DNA of 64,000 bases from JBBDJB01 sp040880125 (GTDB taxonomy: Bacteria; Planctomycetota; Planctomycetia; Pirellulales; JBBDJB01): positions 20,120-84,119 of the forward strand of contig JBBDJB010000046.1 in the NCBI GenBank assembly GCA_040880125.1, in the 5' to 3' direction. The translations under genes and the position numbers were made by a program. Position 1 is the stretch's first letter. Every line of letters starts with the position of its first letter. Below are positions 26,501-34,984 of the stretch, piece by piece. The notes under the pieces are model-generated. The model saw nothing but the letters and a program-made list of their open reading frames with translations, had not been told where the DNA came from and made no database searches.

Positions 26501-26655
26501 CCGCTTGCGAAGACGACGCTAGCGACCGGATCATCGGATGGTCTCTCGGCCGCGTCGTCCTGAGCGCGGACGCCTGCCGGCGTGAAGCACGCCGCAGCCA
26601 ACGCCGCCGCCAACAGCAGGTGTTTCGTCAAAGATCGCCAAACCGAGATGGTCAT
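23548..26655 (-). CDS. Exo-alpha-sialidase - sulfatase - HEAT-repeat fusion protein, secreted
   Basis: 1035 residues with a signal peptide (LLLAAALAAACFTPAGVRAQ). Residues about 45-385 form a six-bladed sialidase. It has the arginine motif YRIPAL (59-64) and Asp boxes STDGGKTW, SDDDGQTW, SDDGGQSW, SDDGGQTW and RNAGETW at about 96, 150, 217, 273 and 332. After a Ser/Ala linker, residues 421-860 form a formylglycine sulfatase with metal Asp pair ITADD and C469-S-P-A-R473. It is closest in style to heparan N-sulfatase-like proteins (CSPARSSLITG). Residues about 880-1035 are HEAT-like repeats (AMRIAAAGALGRHGEAERAV). GGAG precedes the ATG. The whole could release a terminal sugar and sulfate from one glycan, which is inference. 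Confidence 0.9.
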   Translation of the reverse strand: MTISVWRSLTKHLLLAAALAAACFTPAGVRAQDDAAERPSDDPVASVVFASGTEDYHTYRIPALIATREETLLAFCEGRKSSRSDHGNLDLLLRRSTDGGKTWQPARLVYEEGGDAAVTIGNPCPVIDESTGRIWLPFCRNNDHVLVTYSDDDGQTWSQPREITASVKPEGWSWYATGPGVGIQMQHGEHAGRLVIPCDHREQVDGRDVKMSHVFYSDDGGQSWKVGQSVAPHTDECQVVELSDGRLMINMRNYWAREGGVPQRGGMRAVAVSDDGGQTWSELRFDETLIEPVCQASLIRLPPVEGAAGDRLLFSNPASTSTRHRLTVRLSRNAGETWPVSRLLHEGTSAYSCLAVLPDGSIGCLYEGGDENAYEKIIFKRFSLDWLTRGEEPSSNSANSQPGAGATVGPASSAATAPAVRPNILWITADDLSPTLGCYGDDYAVTPHIDRLAREGVRYTRAFATAPVCSPARSSLITGCYAPSLGTHQMRSAFPIPDFMNGFPALLRERGYYTTNNEKTDYNTADTQRIIAASWDESSATAHWRKRPRPDQPFFSVFNLMTSHQSRTMVWPRERFEQEVQSRLSEDQIHDPAAAPVPPYYPDTPLVRRTLARYYDCVTVMDQEVAEILRQLDEDGLTDDTIVFFYSDHGSGLPRHKRALLDTGMHVPLVIRFPERYRHLAPAAAGQTVDRLVSFVDFAPTVLALAGVDAPEWMQGQAFLGSEAAPPREYVYGHRDRVDEALDTARSVRDERYLYIRNYMPHLSYNQPTAWPDLGEIRHEFYRLARRERMTDAQWHFAGPTRPAEELYDCPHDPLNLTNLAGSPQHTAILERMRAAHRRHLRETRDLGFFPESHAWEVFAGTTPWEAARERDLKLEALHETAAAVGVADESGLLANLEEERPAVRYWGAVGLAAREKLSPAAHEALSSRLEDSIPAMRIAAAGALGRHGEAERAVPVLIDALASDDLNVVLHAARTVELMGESAQAAIPAMRRVAARSQRLQAADTPATFVQSAEQDLAMFCGFSAGAFLSRVDE

Positions 26656-26724
26656 GCTCGTAGCTCCAAGTCCTCAATTTCGGTTGGTGCGGCTGGCCTT
26701 GCATGATCGCGTGGGCTACGCAAT

Positions 26725-27642
26725 TCAATCGGCCTTCAGCCCGACCGGCTTGCCGTCGAGCTTCCACTCCGGGTCGAGCTCTACACCCAGGTGCGCAAGT
26801 GCCGTGGCGGCGATGTCGACCTGGTAGGTCGGCTGCTCGATCTTGCCCCGCGCGGCGGACGGCCCGCTCGCCAAGAGCCAGATGATGCGGATCTCCGGCA
26901 CGTTATGGCCCTGGCCGTGGCCGGTGCCCTGGCCGCCGTGATCGGTGCAAGCGAGGATCAGCCAATCTTCGTGCGCGTACTTGTCGCGACTCCGCAGAGC
27001 GAGCAATAGCGTGCCGATGTGCCGGTCCACTCGCTCGATGGCCGCCATGTACTCGGGCACGGTAGGATGAAAGCCGTGTGCGTGGCCAGTCTCGTCGACC
27101 TGGCCCAGATAAACGAAAGCGGCGTCGACGTCTTCGTTGCGAAGCACTTTGCTGGCCGCTTTGGTCAGTTCGGCGTCGGCCTTGGTGTAGCCTTCGGCTC
27201 CCTCGGCTGGGAACACCTTATGGACATCCGACCCGGCACGGAGCAGTTCGAGCTGGCTCCAGTCGACGAACGACGCGGTCCGCGCGGCGGGCCGCTGCTC
27301 TTTCAACCGCACGAAGAACGGTGGAAAATCACCGAGCTTATGATCACGGAACTCGTTCTCGTGCACGCCATGCTTATCGGCCCAAACGCCGGTCAGCAGG
27401 TTCGACCAGCCGGGCCCGCTAATCGTCTCCTGCTTCTGGTAGCGCTCCGGCAGGATATCCGTATCATCGGCCATGGCTCCGTGGGCGATCAGCTCGTCGA
27501 AGTTCGGCGTCTCGGCGGCACGCAGGGCGTCGGTCCGCAACCCGTCGATGCCGATGAACAGCACCTTCTTCGCCTTCGGCTCCTGGGCGATGAGGTTCGG
27601 TGCAAAAACCAGCAAGAGCATGGCCATCGTCGCAGTTCGCAT
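26725..27642 (-). CDS. Secreted alkaline-phosphatase-superfamily phosphodiesterase
   Basis: 305 residues with a signal peptide (MAMLLLVFAPNLIAQEP). The fold is nucleotide-pyrophosphatase/type I phosphodiesterase: KVLFIGIDGLRTDAL (metal Asp), ISGPGWSNLLTGVWADKHGV (region of the usual Thr/Ser nucleophile), DETGHAHG and ACTDHGGQGTGHG (second metal site with Asp-His and His). The text matches the family at every metal site. The substrate is unknown; phosphodiesters or phosphonates are usual. It lies 69 nt downstream of the sialidase-sulfatase start region in the same direction, being the gene upstream of it. GGAGAG lies before the ATG. Confidence 0.85.
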   Translation of the reverse strand: MRTATMAMLLLVFAPNLIAQEPKAKKVLFIGIDGLRTDALRAAETPNFDELIAHGAMADDTDILPERYQKQETISGPGWSNLLTGVWADKHGVHENEFRDHKLGDFPPFFVRLKEQRPAARTASFVDWSQLELLRAGSDVHKVFPAEGAEGYTKADAELTKAASKVLRNEDVDAAFVYLGQVDETGHAHGFHPTVPEYMAAIERVDRHIGTLLLALRSRDKYAHEDWLILACTDHGGQGTGHGQGHNVPEIRIIWLLASGPSAARGKIEQPTYQVDIAATALAHLGVELDPEWKLDGKPVGLKAD

Positions 27643-27947
27643 CGAAATTGGTCTCTCCGTTGGATTTATCGAGGTTCAGCCCACGGCACGGCGCGACTGC
27701 GCTGCGACGGGTGTCTTCATCGCCGGTACCGCGTCGACGGCGTCTTTCCGCGGACGATCCAGGCAGCCACGATCGCTGTTCTAAGCTCGATAGCAGGCGC
27801 AATCAAGCTAGCGCGGCCGGCAGGGCAGGGATGGCCTCAGAGAGATCGCCCAGCGGCGAGCCTTCGCTTCGGCCGGAGCGCCGAGCGGCACGAACTAGAA
27901 GGCGGCCGGCTAGCGGACCGCGCGAGTGTTTCCGGCGGCGGGCACGC
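27643..27947. other. Intergenic region, no gene seen
   Basis: 305 nt between the TPR-lipoprotein stop and the phosphodiesterase start. Plus-strand open frames here are antisense continuations of the flanking genes and have no recognisable content. Confidence 0.4.
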
Positions 27948-28688
27948 TCAGTACCGGTTCAGGCGAGCCGGGTCAGCGACAAGGCGGGTATCCGTGGCGG
28001 GCGTCATCATGGTGGGGTGCCCCACCGCCGCGCGAAGGGTCGCCACGCGGGCGGCGACCTGCGGTTGAAACTGGTTCATCGCCAGCGAGCGCTCGTAATC
28101 GGCCAGGGCCTGCTCGGGCTCGCCCAGTTGCTCGCGGATGCGGCCCAGTGCGGCCAGCCCGCGCGAGTTCTGCGGTTCCAGTACGAGTGCCTCCTCGAGT
28201 TGCTTTTTGGCCGCCTGAACGTCGCCCTGCTCTTCCATCAACCGCGCCATTTCGATTCGCGGGGCGGCCAGCGCGGGACTTCGCTCGGACCAACCGTTCA
28301 GCAATCGCACGGCCGCGTCCTGCCGCCCGGTCTCGGACAGCAGAACCGCCAGACTGCGATAGCACTCGACGTGATCGGGATCGCGGTCCAGGCACTGGTT
28401 GTACAGGCTCTCGGCCTGCTTCAGGTCGTCTTCCCCGCCATGAAGTTTGCCCATCTGGTGATACGTGGCCGCCAGATTGTAATAACCGTCGGCGTGCGTG
28501 GGATCGCTGGCCACCGCCTGAATGAAACGGTTGGACGCGGCCGGGTAGTTGCCTTGCTGATACAGTCGCACGCCGTCGTTGTTGAGTCCGCTGGAGGCGA
28601 AGTTGCACCCGGCGGCAAATAACAGCGCCAGCGGAACGAGTCGGGCGACGGTCCGCGCGCTGGCATCGATAGCTGCTGCGATCGGCAC
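27948..28688 (-). CDS. TPR-repeat lipoprotein
   Basis: 246 residues starting at a GTG (28686-28688) with GAGG upstream. The leader RLVPLALLFAAGC ends in a lipobox (FAAGC), so the protein is probably an envelope lipoprotein. It has about five tetratricopeptide repeats: GVRLYQQGNYPAASNRFIQA, ADGYYNLAATYHQMGK, VECYRSLAVLLSETGR, APRIEMARLMEEQGDVQAAK and SRGLAALGRIREQLGEPEQA. Such proteins act as scaffolds in envelope complexes; no partner is indicated. Confidence 0.85.
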   Translation of the reverse strand: MPIAAAIDASARTVARLVPLALLFAAGCNFASSGLNNDGVRLYQQGNYPAASNRFIQAVASDPTHADGYYNLAATYHQMGKLHGGEDDLKQAESLYNQCLDRDPDHVECYRSLAVLLSETGRQDAAVRLLNGWSERSPALAAPRIEMARLMEEQGDVQAAKKQLEEALVLEPQNSRGLAALGRIREQLGEPEQALADYERSLAMNQFQPQVAARVATLRAAVGHPTMMTPATDTRLVADPARLNRY

Positions 28689-28890
28689 GATTGAGAAGCC
28701 TCGCTCGACGAGAAAAGGGCGGTCAGAACGCCGGCGGCCCGGACGAACGGCCAGCCGCGGCTTGGCATCGGACGCGGAACCTTAGCGAGCGCGCGGACCG
28801 GACGCAAGACGAGTTGATCCGGGGCCGGTCAGGGGGTATTCCAACGCTTCCGCCGGGCATGTCGCGAGTTTGCGATGCTTCCGGCTCTCG

Positions 28891-28957
28891 TCCCCCTCTC
28901 CCTCAGGGAGAGGGCCGGGGAGAGGGTATTTCGCACAGACAGGAATGTCTGTGCCAC
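28891..28957. repeat. Dispersed repeat pair in the 28689-29289 intergenic region
   Basis: Module A (28891-28926) and a perfect module B hairpin (28933-28957) lie in the same order and spacing as at 247-332. The rest of the 601-nt divergent intergenic region shows no gene. It must contain the promoters of the TPR lipoprotein gene (minus) and of the lysine-rich protein gene (plus). Confidence 0.8.
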
Positions 28958-29289
28958 CTTCTACGGAACTCTCAGGCACGGCTGTGAACGTCACAGGCGG
29001 CACGCAACTACTCTCCTGCCGCCGCAGCCGGCTTCTTTCGCCACTGGATGGGGCAATGGCCGCGCCAGGCCGCATATCCCGCCGCCCGCCTGGACTGCAG
29101 GCCCGTGCGTCCGGCAAGTCCCCTCGATGTGCAAGATCCGCACAATCCGTGCTGACTCGGCTAACCACCCATTTTCACTAGTCCGTCAATTTTACCCCGT
29201 CGGCGTCCCGATGACTTTGGCGGACAAGGATGTCTTGGGCCATCAGGTGCTACGGATCGCCAAAACCTGCGTTTGGGAGGTGAATCGGG

Positions 29290-29817
29290 GTGCCAACAAA
29301 GAAGAAAGCAGCCACGACCAAGTCGAAGTCGACGAAGAAGCCCGCCGCCAAGGCCCGCCGCGGCAAGTCGAGCCGAAAGACGAAGACGGCCGCGACCCGC
29401 AAGTCCGCCAAAAGGGAGCCGGCGACGCTCGATCCGGAAATACCGGTCGACCAGCGCCGTAAGAGCGACCGTCGCCAGATGGCCGACCGCCGCACCGACG
29501 ACGTCACCGTTGCGGTCGATCGCCGTAAACTGGAGCGTCGTGAGAAGGTCAGCCGCCGCCGCCAGATCGATCCGACCACCTGCGAGCGCGACTACACGGT
29601 CGAGGAGATCGAGTTCATGGCAGCCATGGACCAGTACAAGCGCACCAGCGGGCGGATGTTCCCCACCTGCAGCGAAGTGCTAGAAGTGCTCCACGACCTG
29701 GGCTACCGCAAGGTTGAAGCCGCGGCGGAAAATCCGGCGCCGGCAACCGAGGCCAAGCCGGCACCGGCGCAAGAGGAGGCAGCATCAGCAGACAGCCCGG
29801 CGAATTCGCTGGAGTAA
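29290..29817 (+). CDS. Histone H1-like lysine-rich protein with planctomycete-type C-terminal domain
   Basis: 175 residues from a GTG at 29290 with GGAGGTGA upstream. Residues 1-45 are a Lys/Ala/Thr/Ser tail like histone H1 C-termini or bacterial AlgP/HC1-type DNA-binding tails. Residues 50-95 are Arg/Asp-rich (RRKSDRRQMADRR). A compact conserved segment follows (YTVEEIEFMAAMDQYKR, then SGRMFPTCSEVLEVLHDLGY), which I remember from many planctomycete small proteins. The tail is Ala/Pro/Glu-rich. Nucleic-acid binding is likely from composition; the function is unknown. Confidence 0.8.
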   Translation: MPTKKKAATTKSKSTKKPAAKARRGKSSRKTKTAATRKSAKREPATLDPEIPVDQRRKSDRRQMADRRTDDVTVAVDRRKLERREKVSRRRQIDPTTCERDYTVEEIEFMAAMDQYKRTSGRMFPTCSEVLEVLHDLGYRKVEAAAENPAPATEAKPAPAQEEAASADSPANSLE

Positions 29818-29924
29818 GAGATTCCGGCGTTTTCCGGAGAGGTGGTCTCTGACAATTTCATTCGCACGCGCCATTCCGGCCGCATAAACTGGGTTCTTCT
29901 CCGAAGCGATGGAGGGCGCCCACG

Positions 29925-32120
29925 ATGTTGCGTGTCATACTTGCGATCGTCCCCTTGCTGATCTGCGTTCCGGCGCATGCCGGCGGTCTGGCCTTTCGCC
30001 GACACGTGGTGAATGCCGATGCGACCTTCAGCGCGTGCGCCGCACTGGACGTGAATCATGACGGCAAACTCGACATCGTCAGCGGAGGCTTCTGGTACGA
30101 GAGCCCCAACTGGCAGCGGCACGTGGTGCGGGACGTCGAGATCATCCGCGGACGCTACGACGGGTTTGCCCATCAGCCGCTGGATGTGAACGCCGACGGC
30201 TGGACCGACATCGTCGAGGTCAACTACCGCAGCCGCAGCATCAAGTGGATCGAGCATCCGGGGCAGTCGCTCGGCCGGTGGACGGCGCACGTCGTGGCGG
30301 AGCCCGGCCCGATGGAGACCGGCCGGCTGGCGGATATCGACGGCGATGGCCGCCTCGATCTGTTGCCCAACGGGGTACGCGACGCCGCCTGGTGGGAGCT
30401 TTTGGCGCCCGGCGAATCGGATGCATCAGGGCCGCAATGGGTGCGGCACGAGTTGCCGCGTGAAGTGGCGGGGCATGGCATCGGCTTTGGCGACATCGAC
30501 GGCGACGGGCGTGGTGACATCGTCGGGCCAAGCGGCTGGCTGCAGGCGCCGGAGGATCGCCGCGGCGGCCGCTGGCGATGGCACGCCGAGTTCGATCTCG
30601 GTTCGGCCAGCATTCCGATTCTAGTGGTCGACGTGGATGCCGACGGCGATGCCGACCTGGTGTTCAGCCGCGCGCACGGCTTCGGACTCTACTGGTGCGA
30701 GCAGTCGACCGACGAAGCCGGCCAGCGGGCTTGGATTCGCCATGCCATCGACACGAGCTGGTCGCAGGCGCACTCGCCGCTGTGGGCAGACCTCGACGGC
30801 GACGGCCGCGGCGAACTGATCGTCGGCAAGCGGTATCTCGCCCACGAAGGCGCGGACCCCGGGGCCTACGATCCGCTGATCGTCTGCCGGTACCAGTTCG
30901 ATCCCAAAGCTCGCACTTGGACGCGGGGCCTATTGAGCTGGGCCGAAGGCGTGGGGCTGGGCCTCGATCCGAAGGTCGTCGATCTGGACGCCGACGGCGA
31001 CTTGGATTTGGTGGCCGCCGGGCGGAGCGGCCTGTACTGGCTGGAGAACCTTTTGGAGGATCCAGCGGCCACTAGCGCGTCGGTCGCGCGATATGCGAAC
31101 ATGCCGGAGTACTCCAAGCATGCGCAGCTATTGCAAGTGAAGACCGAAAGTGCGGAACTGCGGCCCGTGACGACGCCCTTCGACTGGGGACTTCGCCGGG
31201 CGCACATCCTGGCCGGGCTGGAACGGGCGGCCGGGCCGCTGCCCGACCCGTCGCAGCGCGTGCCGCTGGACGTCGAACTGGTAGAGACGCGCACGGAGAA
31301 CAACGTCAACCGGCGGAAGGTGCGCTTTGCCACCGAGCCGGGCAGGCACGTCGCCGCGCAGTTGCTCGTGCCGGCTGGCTTGCGGGGGAAAGCTCCGGCC
31401 GTGCTGTGTCTTTCCGATGAGCGCGCGCCTGGCGCGGCCGGGGAGGCGGGCGAGCCGGATGCCTCGAATCCCGAGGTGTTTCAGTTCGCGGTGAAGCTGG
31501 CCGAACGCGGCTACGTCGCCCTCGTGCCAGACGACCCGTGGCATCAGGAGACGGGTGCGCAGCCGGCGGCCGATTCCCCGCGCCACGCCAGCGGAACCAG
31601 CCGCGCGATCTGGAACAACCTCCGGGCGGTCGACCTTTTGGAGTCGCTGTCGGAGGTGGACGCCGAACGCATCGGCTGCCTGGGCCACGGTGCGGGCGGA
31701 GAGCTGGCCGTCATGACGGCGGCCTTCGATCAGCGGCTGGTGGCCATCGTCACAAGCTGCGGTATCACGTCGCTCGCCGAAACGCCGCCGGAGGAGCTGG
31801 CCCGTTGGTCGGCACCGCGCCGCATGCCGCGGATAGCCACCGTGTACGAAAATGATCCAGCGAAGTTGCCGTTCGATTTTCACGAGCTTGTCGCGGCCCT
31901 GGCCCCGCGGCCGGTGTATGTGATGGCCCCACTGCACGACCTGATTTGCGAAATCCGGGGCGCGCGGAACGTGTTGCAAGCGGCCGCGGAAGTATACAAC
32001 TTGCATAACGTGCCGCAGAATCTGCACTCGTCGCACCCCGATACCGGCCGCGAACTGCACGAAGCGGAAATCGACGAAGCACTTGCGTGGCTGGACCGGC
32101 AATTGCGGCCGGAGCGTTAG
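29925..32120 (+). CDS. FG-GAP repeat protein fused to an alpha/beta-hydrolase lacking its nucleophile
   Basis: 731 residues. A signal peptide (AIVPLLICVPAHAGG) leads into an FG-GAP/VCBS beta-propeller (about 25-375) with at least seven calcium-type loops, such as DVNHDGKLDIV, DIDGDGRLDLL, DVDADGDADLV, DLDGDGRGELI and DLDADGDLDLV. From about 420 a dienelactone-hydrolase/acetyl-xylan-esterase-type fold follows (HVAAQLLVPAGLRGKAPAVL, then RGYVALVPDDPW). The nucleophile elbow reads G587-H-G589-A-G-G, so the expected serine is glycine. GGAGGG precedes the ATG at 29925. It is probably a surface glycan-binding protein with a dead or altered esterase. Confidence 0.85.
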   Translation: MLRVILAIVPLLICVPAHAGGLAFRRHVVNADATFSACAALDVNHDGKLDIVSGGFWYESPNWQRHVVRDVEIIRGRYDGFAHQPLDVNADGWTDIVEVNYRSRSIKWIEHPGQSLGRWTAHVVAEPGPMETGRLADIDGDGRLDLLPNGVRDAAWWELLAPGESDASGPQWVRHELPREVAGHGIGFGDIDGDGRGDIVGPSGWLQAPEDRRGGRWRWHAEFDLGSASIPILVVDVDADGDADLVFSRAHGFGLYWCEQSTDEAGQRAWIRHAIDTSWSQAHSPLWADLDGDGRGELIVGKRYLAHEGADPGAYDPLIVCRYQFDPKARTWTRGLLSWAEGVGLGLDPKVVDLDADGDLDLVAAGRSGLYWLENLLEDPAATSASVARYANMPEYSKHAQLLQVKTESAELRPVTTPFDWGLRRAHILAGLERAAGPLPDPSQRVPLDVELVETRTENNVNRRKVRFATEPGRHVAAQLLVPAGLRGKAPAVLCLSDERAPGAAGEAGEPDASNPEVFQFAVKLAERGYVALVPDDPWHQETGAQPAADSPRHASGTSRAIWNNLRAVDLLESLSEVDAERIGCLGHGAGGELAVMTAAFDQRLVAIVTSCGITSLAETPPEELARWSAPRRMPRIATVYENDPAKLPFDFHELVAALAPRPVYVMAPLHDLICEIRGARNVLQAAAEVYNLHNVPQNLHSSHPDTGRELHEAEIDEALAWLDRQLRPER

Positions 32121-32178
32121 GAGACCATGTCTTCGGATCCACCACTTGGGGCACCGATCGCTTCTAGGAGATTGAGCA

Positions 32179-33681
32179 ATGCAACACAGCGAAGCGCACC
32201 TCACTCGCTTGTCAAGTCGAGCCCATTTAATTCATCGACTGACCAGTGTCGTCCTGCTGCTGGCCGTAGCACTGGCGGTCTTCTCCGCCGCCGCGCACGC
32301 GCAAGAGCCGATCAGTCTGCACCCGGACAACCCGCATTACTTTCTCTGGCGGGGCGAGCCGACGATTTTGATCACTTCGGCCGAGCATTATGGCGCGGTG
32401 CTCAACCGTGACTTCGATTATGTAAAGTATCTCGACACGCTGGCCGCCGATGGGCTAAACAACACGCGGACCTTCACCGGCGGAGCGTATGTCGAGCCGG
32501 ACGGTGCGTTCCGGATCGCCCGCAACACGCTGGCACCCGCCGGCGGCCGCTTCATCGCCCCCTGGGCCCGCAGCGACGAGCCCGGTTACGCCGGCGGCGG
32601 GAACAAGTTCGACCTGTCGAAGTGGGACGAGGCGTATTTCCAGCGGTTCCGCGACTTCGTGGCTCAGGCCGGCCGCCGCGGCATCGTCGTCGAAGTGAAT
32701 CTCTTCTGCCCGATGTACGCCGACGTGCAGTGGTCGCTCAGCCCGATGAACGTGCGCAACAACTTCAACGGCCTGGGCGACCTGGCCGAGCGAAACGACC
32801 TGTACACCCTGGAGAAGCACGGCGGGCTGTTGGAGGTGCAGGAGCGGATGGTGCGAAAGTTCGTCGAGGAGCTGCGCGAGTTCGACAACATCTACTATGA
32901 GATCATGAACGAACCGTACATCCGCAACGTCTCCAAGGACTGGGAACATCACATCGCGGACGTGATCGTCGACGCGCAGAAGGAGCATCCCAACAAGAAG
33001 CTCATTTCGCAGAACATCGCCAACAAGACGGCCAAGGTCGAAAATCCGCACCCGGCCATTTCGATCTTCAACTTTCACTATACCACGCCGCCGACGGCGG
33101 TCACCGATAACTACCACCTGGACAAGGTGATCGGCGATAACGAGACCGGCTTTCGCGGTACCGCCGACCTGCCGTATCGCACAGAGGCATGGGATTTTCT
33201 GATCGCCGGCGGAGGGCTGTTCAATCACCTGGACTATTCATTCACGGTGGGGCACGAGGACGGCACGTTTGACTATCCGGAGACGCAGCCCGGCGGCGGC
33301 AACGCCGGCTTTCGCCGGCAGATGGCAATCCTGCGGGAGTTTCTCTACGGCTTCGACTTCATCCGCATGAAGCCAGATGACGGTATCATCCGCGGCGGAG
33401 TGCCGCGGAGTGCATCAGCCCTGGCACTGGTCGAGCCTGGCCGGGCGGCGGCCGTTTACCTGCACTGGCCGATCGATGACGGCAAGGCGCAAAAGGGTTC
33501 GGTCGACGGTCCGCTTTCGGTCGAACTGGCCGAAGGATCGTACGCAGCCAAGTGGCTCGACCCGGTCAGCGGCGAGACGGTTCGCGAGGAAGAGTTTCGC
33601 CACGACGGCGGCCAGCGGCGGCTGGAGATTCCCGACTTCGACGAGGACGTCGCACTGGCCATTAAGCGGCAGGACGAGTAG
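32179..33681 (+). CDS. Secreted clan GH-A-like glycoside hydrolase
   Basis: 500 residues. A signal peptide (LTSVVLLLAVALAVFSAAAHA) is followed by a TIM-barrel: YFLWRGEPTILITSAEHYGA opening, and FVAQAGRRGIVVEVNLFCP. The acid/base candidate is Glu245 in YYEIMNEP, and the nucleophile candidate Glu322 in IGDNETGF. That spacing is normal for clan-A enzymes. A short C-terminal beta-domain (SASALALVEPGRAAAVYLHW) follows, as in cellulase-like DUF4038-type proteins. The substrate is unknown. AGGAG lies 9 nt upstream of the ATG. It follows the FG-GAP gene at 58 nt and is probably in the same operon. Confidence 0.8.
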   Translation: MQHSEAHLTRLSSRAHLIHRLTSVVLLLAVALAVFSAAAHAQEPISLHPDNPHYFLWRGEPTILITSAEHYGAVLNRDFDYVKYLDTLAADGLNNTRTFTGGAYVEPDGAFRIARNTLAPAGGRFIAPWARSDEPGYAGGGNKFDLSKWDEAYFQRFRDFVAQAGRRGIVVEVNLFCPMYADVQWSLSPMNVRNNFNGLGDLAERNDLYTLEKHGGLLEVQERMVRKFVEELREFDNIYYEIMNEPYIRNVSKDWEHHIADVIVDAQKEHPNKKLISQNIANKTAKVENPHPAISIFNFHYTTPPTAVTDNYHLDKVIGDNETGFRGTADLPYRTEAWDFLIAGGGLFNHLDYSFTVGHEDGTFDYPETQPGGGNAGFRRQMAILREFLYGFDFIRMKPDDGIIRGGVPRSASALALVEPGRAAAVYLHWPIDDGKAQKGSVDGPLSVELAEGSYAAKWLDPVSGETVREEEFRHDGGQRRLEIPDFDEDVALAIKRQDE

Positions 33682-33848
33682 GGTCCGCTGTGGCGGACCA
33701 TGCGCACTGACCGGCTACTCAAACTGCAACTACGCCTTGCGGCGTGACTTGATCATCCGTCGTGGCCAGATGATGTCGCGAATTTACCGATGATGGTCCG
33801 CACAGCGAACCTACGGATGAGGCAGAACTGTCACCAGTTCAGCTACGA

Positions 33849-34946
33849 TCAGCCGACCAGTTCATAGACGCCAATGCGGCCGAAGGCGGCGTAGCGCCCC
33901 TTCTCGCGGTTCGGCTGATTGGCCGCGCCTGCCAACATGAGCCGCTTGCCGTCGGGCGAGTAGACCGCGCGAGTGACGCGGTAGTCGGTCTTTTCCGAGC
34001 CGACCAGCTTCCCGCTGTCCAGGTCGAACAGCCCCGCGCTGTAGTCGCCGCCTCGGAGCCGGCCGGCCATCACGAACTGGTCGCCGGCCGGATGCACAGC
34101 CAGCGACTCCATCAGACCCTCGCCGCTCTCGCCGCGGTGCGTCTCGTCGACCATGCGCGGCGGATTCTCGCGCCAGGCGAACTTCTGCCAGAGCTGGCGG
34201 CCGTTGCCGGCCATCGGATCGCGCATCGGTCCCATGCCGGTCAACAGTAGATGCTCACCGTCGGGCGTGAAGTGCATCGCGTAGATGCCGCCGATGTAGC
34301 AGTGGCTTTTGATGATGCCCCAGCTCGTGAACGCGTCGGTCGAAAACCGCGCCGCCTCGCTGCCGCCCTCCAAATCCCACACGCGGACCTCGCCCATCAG
34401 GTTGCCGGCCGCCACGTACCCGGCGTCGGGGCTGATCGCCACCGCCTGCACCGAAGGCACGTGGGAGAAGGCGTGCCGCAGTTCGCCGGTTTCCGCGTCG
34501 AACACCTTCACCGAGGGCTCGTTCTCCGGGGCCGGCTTGTACTCGTAATCGCCCGCCAGGTACTGGCCGGTCACAGTGGCGACGATGCTCGCATCGCGGG
34601 CCAGTGCCATCCGCCACGACCAGAACTGGTGCGCCTGCACGCGGCGAATCACTTCGCCGTTGGCCGCACGAATCCAAGCCAGCGCGCCGTCGTACCCGGC
34701 GGAGATCAGTGTCTCACGATCCACATCGAGCGCTACGCCGGAGACATAGCTGTCGTGCGTGGCCAGCCGCTCGTGCTCGCCGGACTGGGCATCGACGCGA
34801 TACACGCCGTGCATGCACGCGGCGTACAGCGTCGCGCCGTCGGGCGAGACGTCCATCCCCAGCACGGCAGTCGGCAGCTTGTGCTCCGCGCGGCGCTCCG
34901 GTTTGGCGGGCGAGGCGGTCGGTTTGGTTTCGGTGGCTTCAGACAT
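33849..34946 (-). CDS. WD40-repeat protein
   Basis: 365 residues from the ATG at 34946; an alternative ATG 11 codons upstream is also open. The beta-propeller repeats follow the pattern of LGMDVSPDGATLYAACMHGV, ISAGYDGALAWIRAANGEV, VQAVAISPDAGYVAAGNLMG and AMHFTPDGEHLLLTGMGP. There is no signal peptide. It is the third gene of the DUF1549/DUF1553 - DUF1501 - WD40 operon, a grouping very common in planctomycetes whose cellular role is unknown. Confidence 0.85.
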   Translation of the reverse strand: MSEATETKPTASPAKPERRAEHKLPTAVLGMDVSPDGATLYAACMHGVYRVDAQSGEHERLATHDSYVSGVALDVDRETLISAGYDGALAWIRAANGEVIRRVQAHQFWSWRMALARDASIVATVTGQYLAGDYEYKPAPENEPSVKVFDAETGELRHAFSHVPSVQAVAISPDAGYVAAGNLMGEVRVWDLEGGSEAARFSTDAFTSWGIIKSHCYIGGIYAMHFTPDGEHLLLTGMGPMRDPMAGNGRQLWQKFAWRENPPRMVDETHRGESGEGLMESLAVHPAGDQFVMAGRLRGGDYSAGLFDLDSGKLVGSEKTDYRVTRAVYSPDGKRLMLAGAANQPNREKGRYAAFGRIGVYELVG

Positions 34947-34984
34947 AATCGGTCGGTGGCAAAAGTTAGTGCGTGTCAATCCGC

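Noticed and set aside
19227..28688. Polysaccharide utilisation locus in the Bacteroidetes sense
   Set aside because: No SusC/SusD pair and no shared regulator; the genes are on one strand but separated by repeats and unrelated genes.
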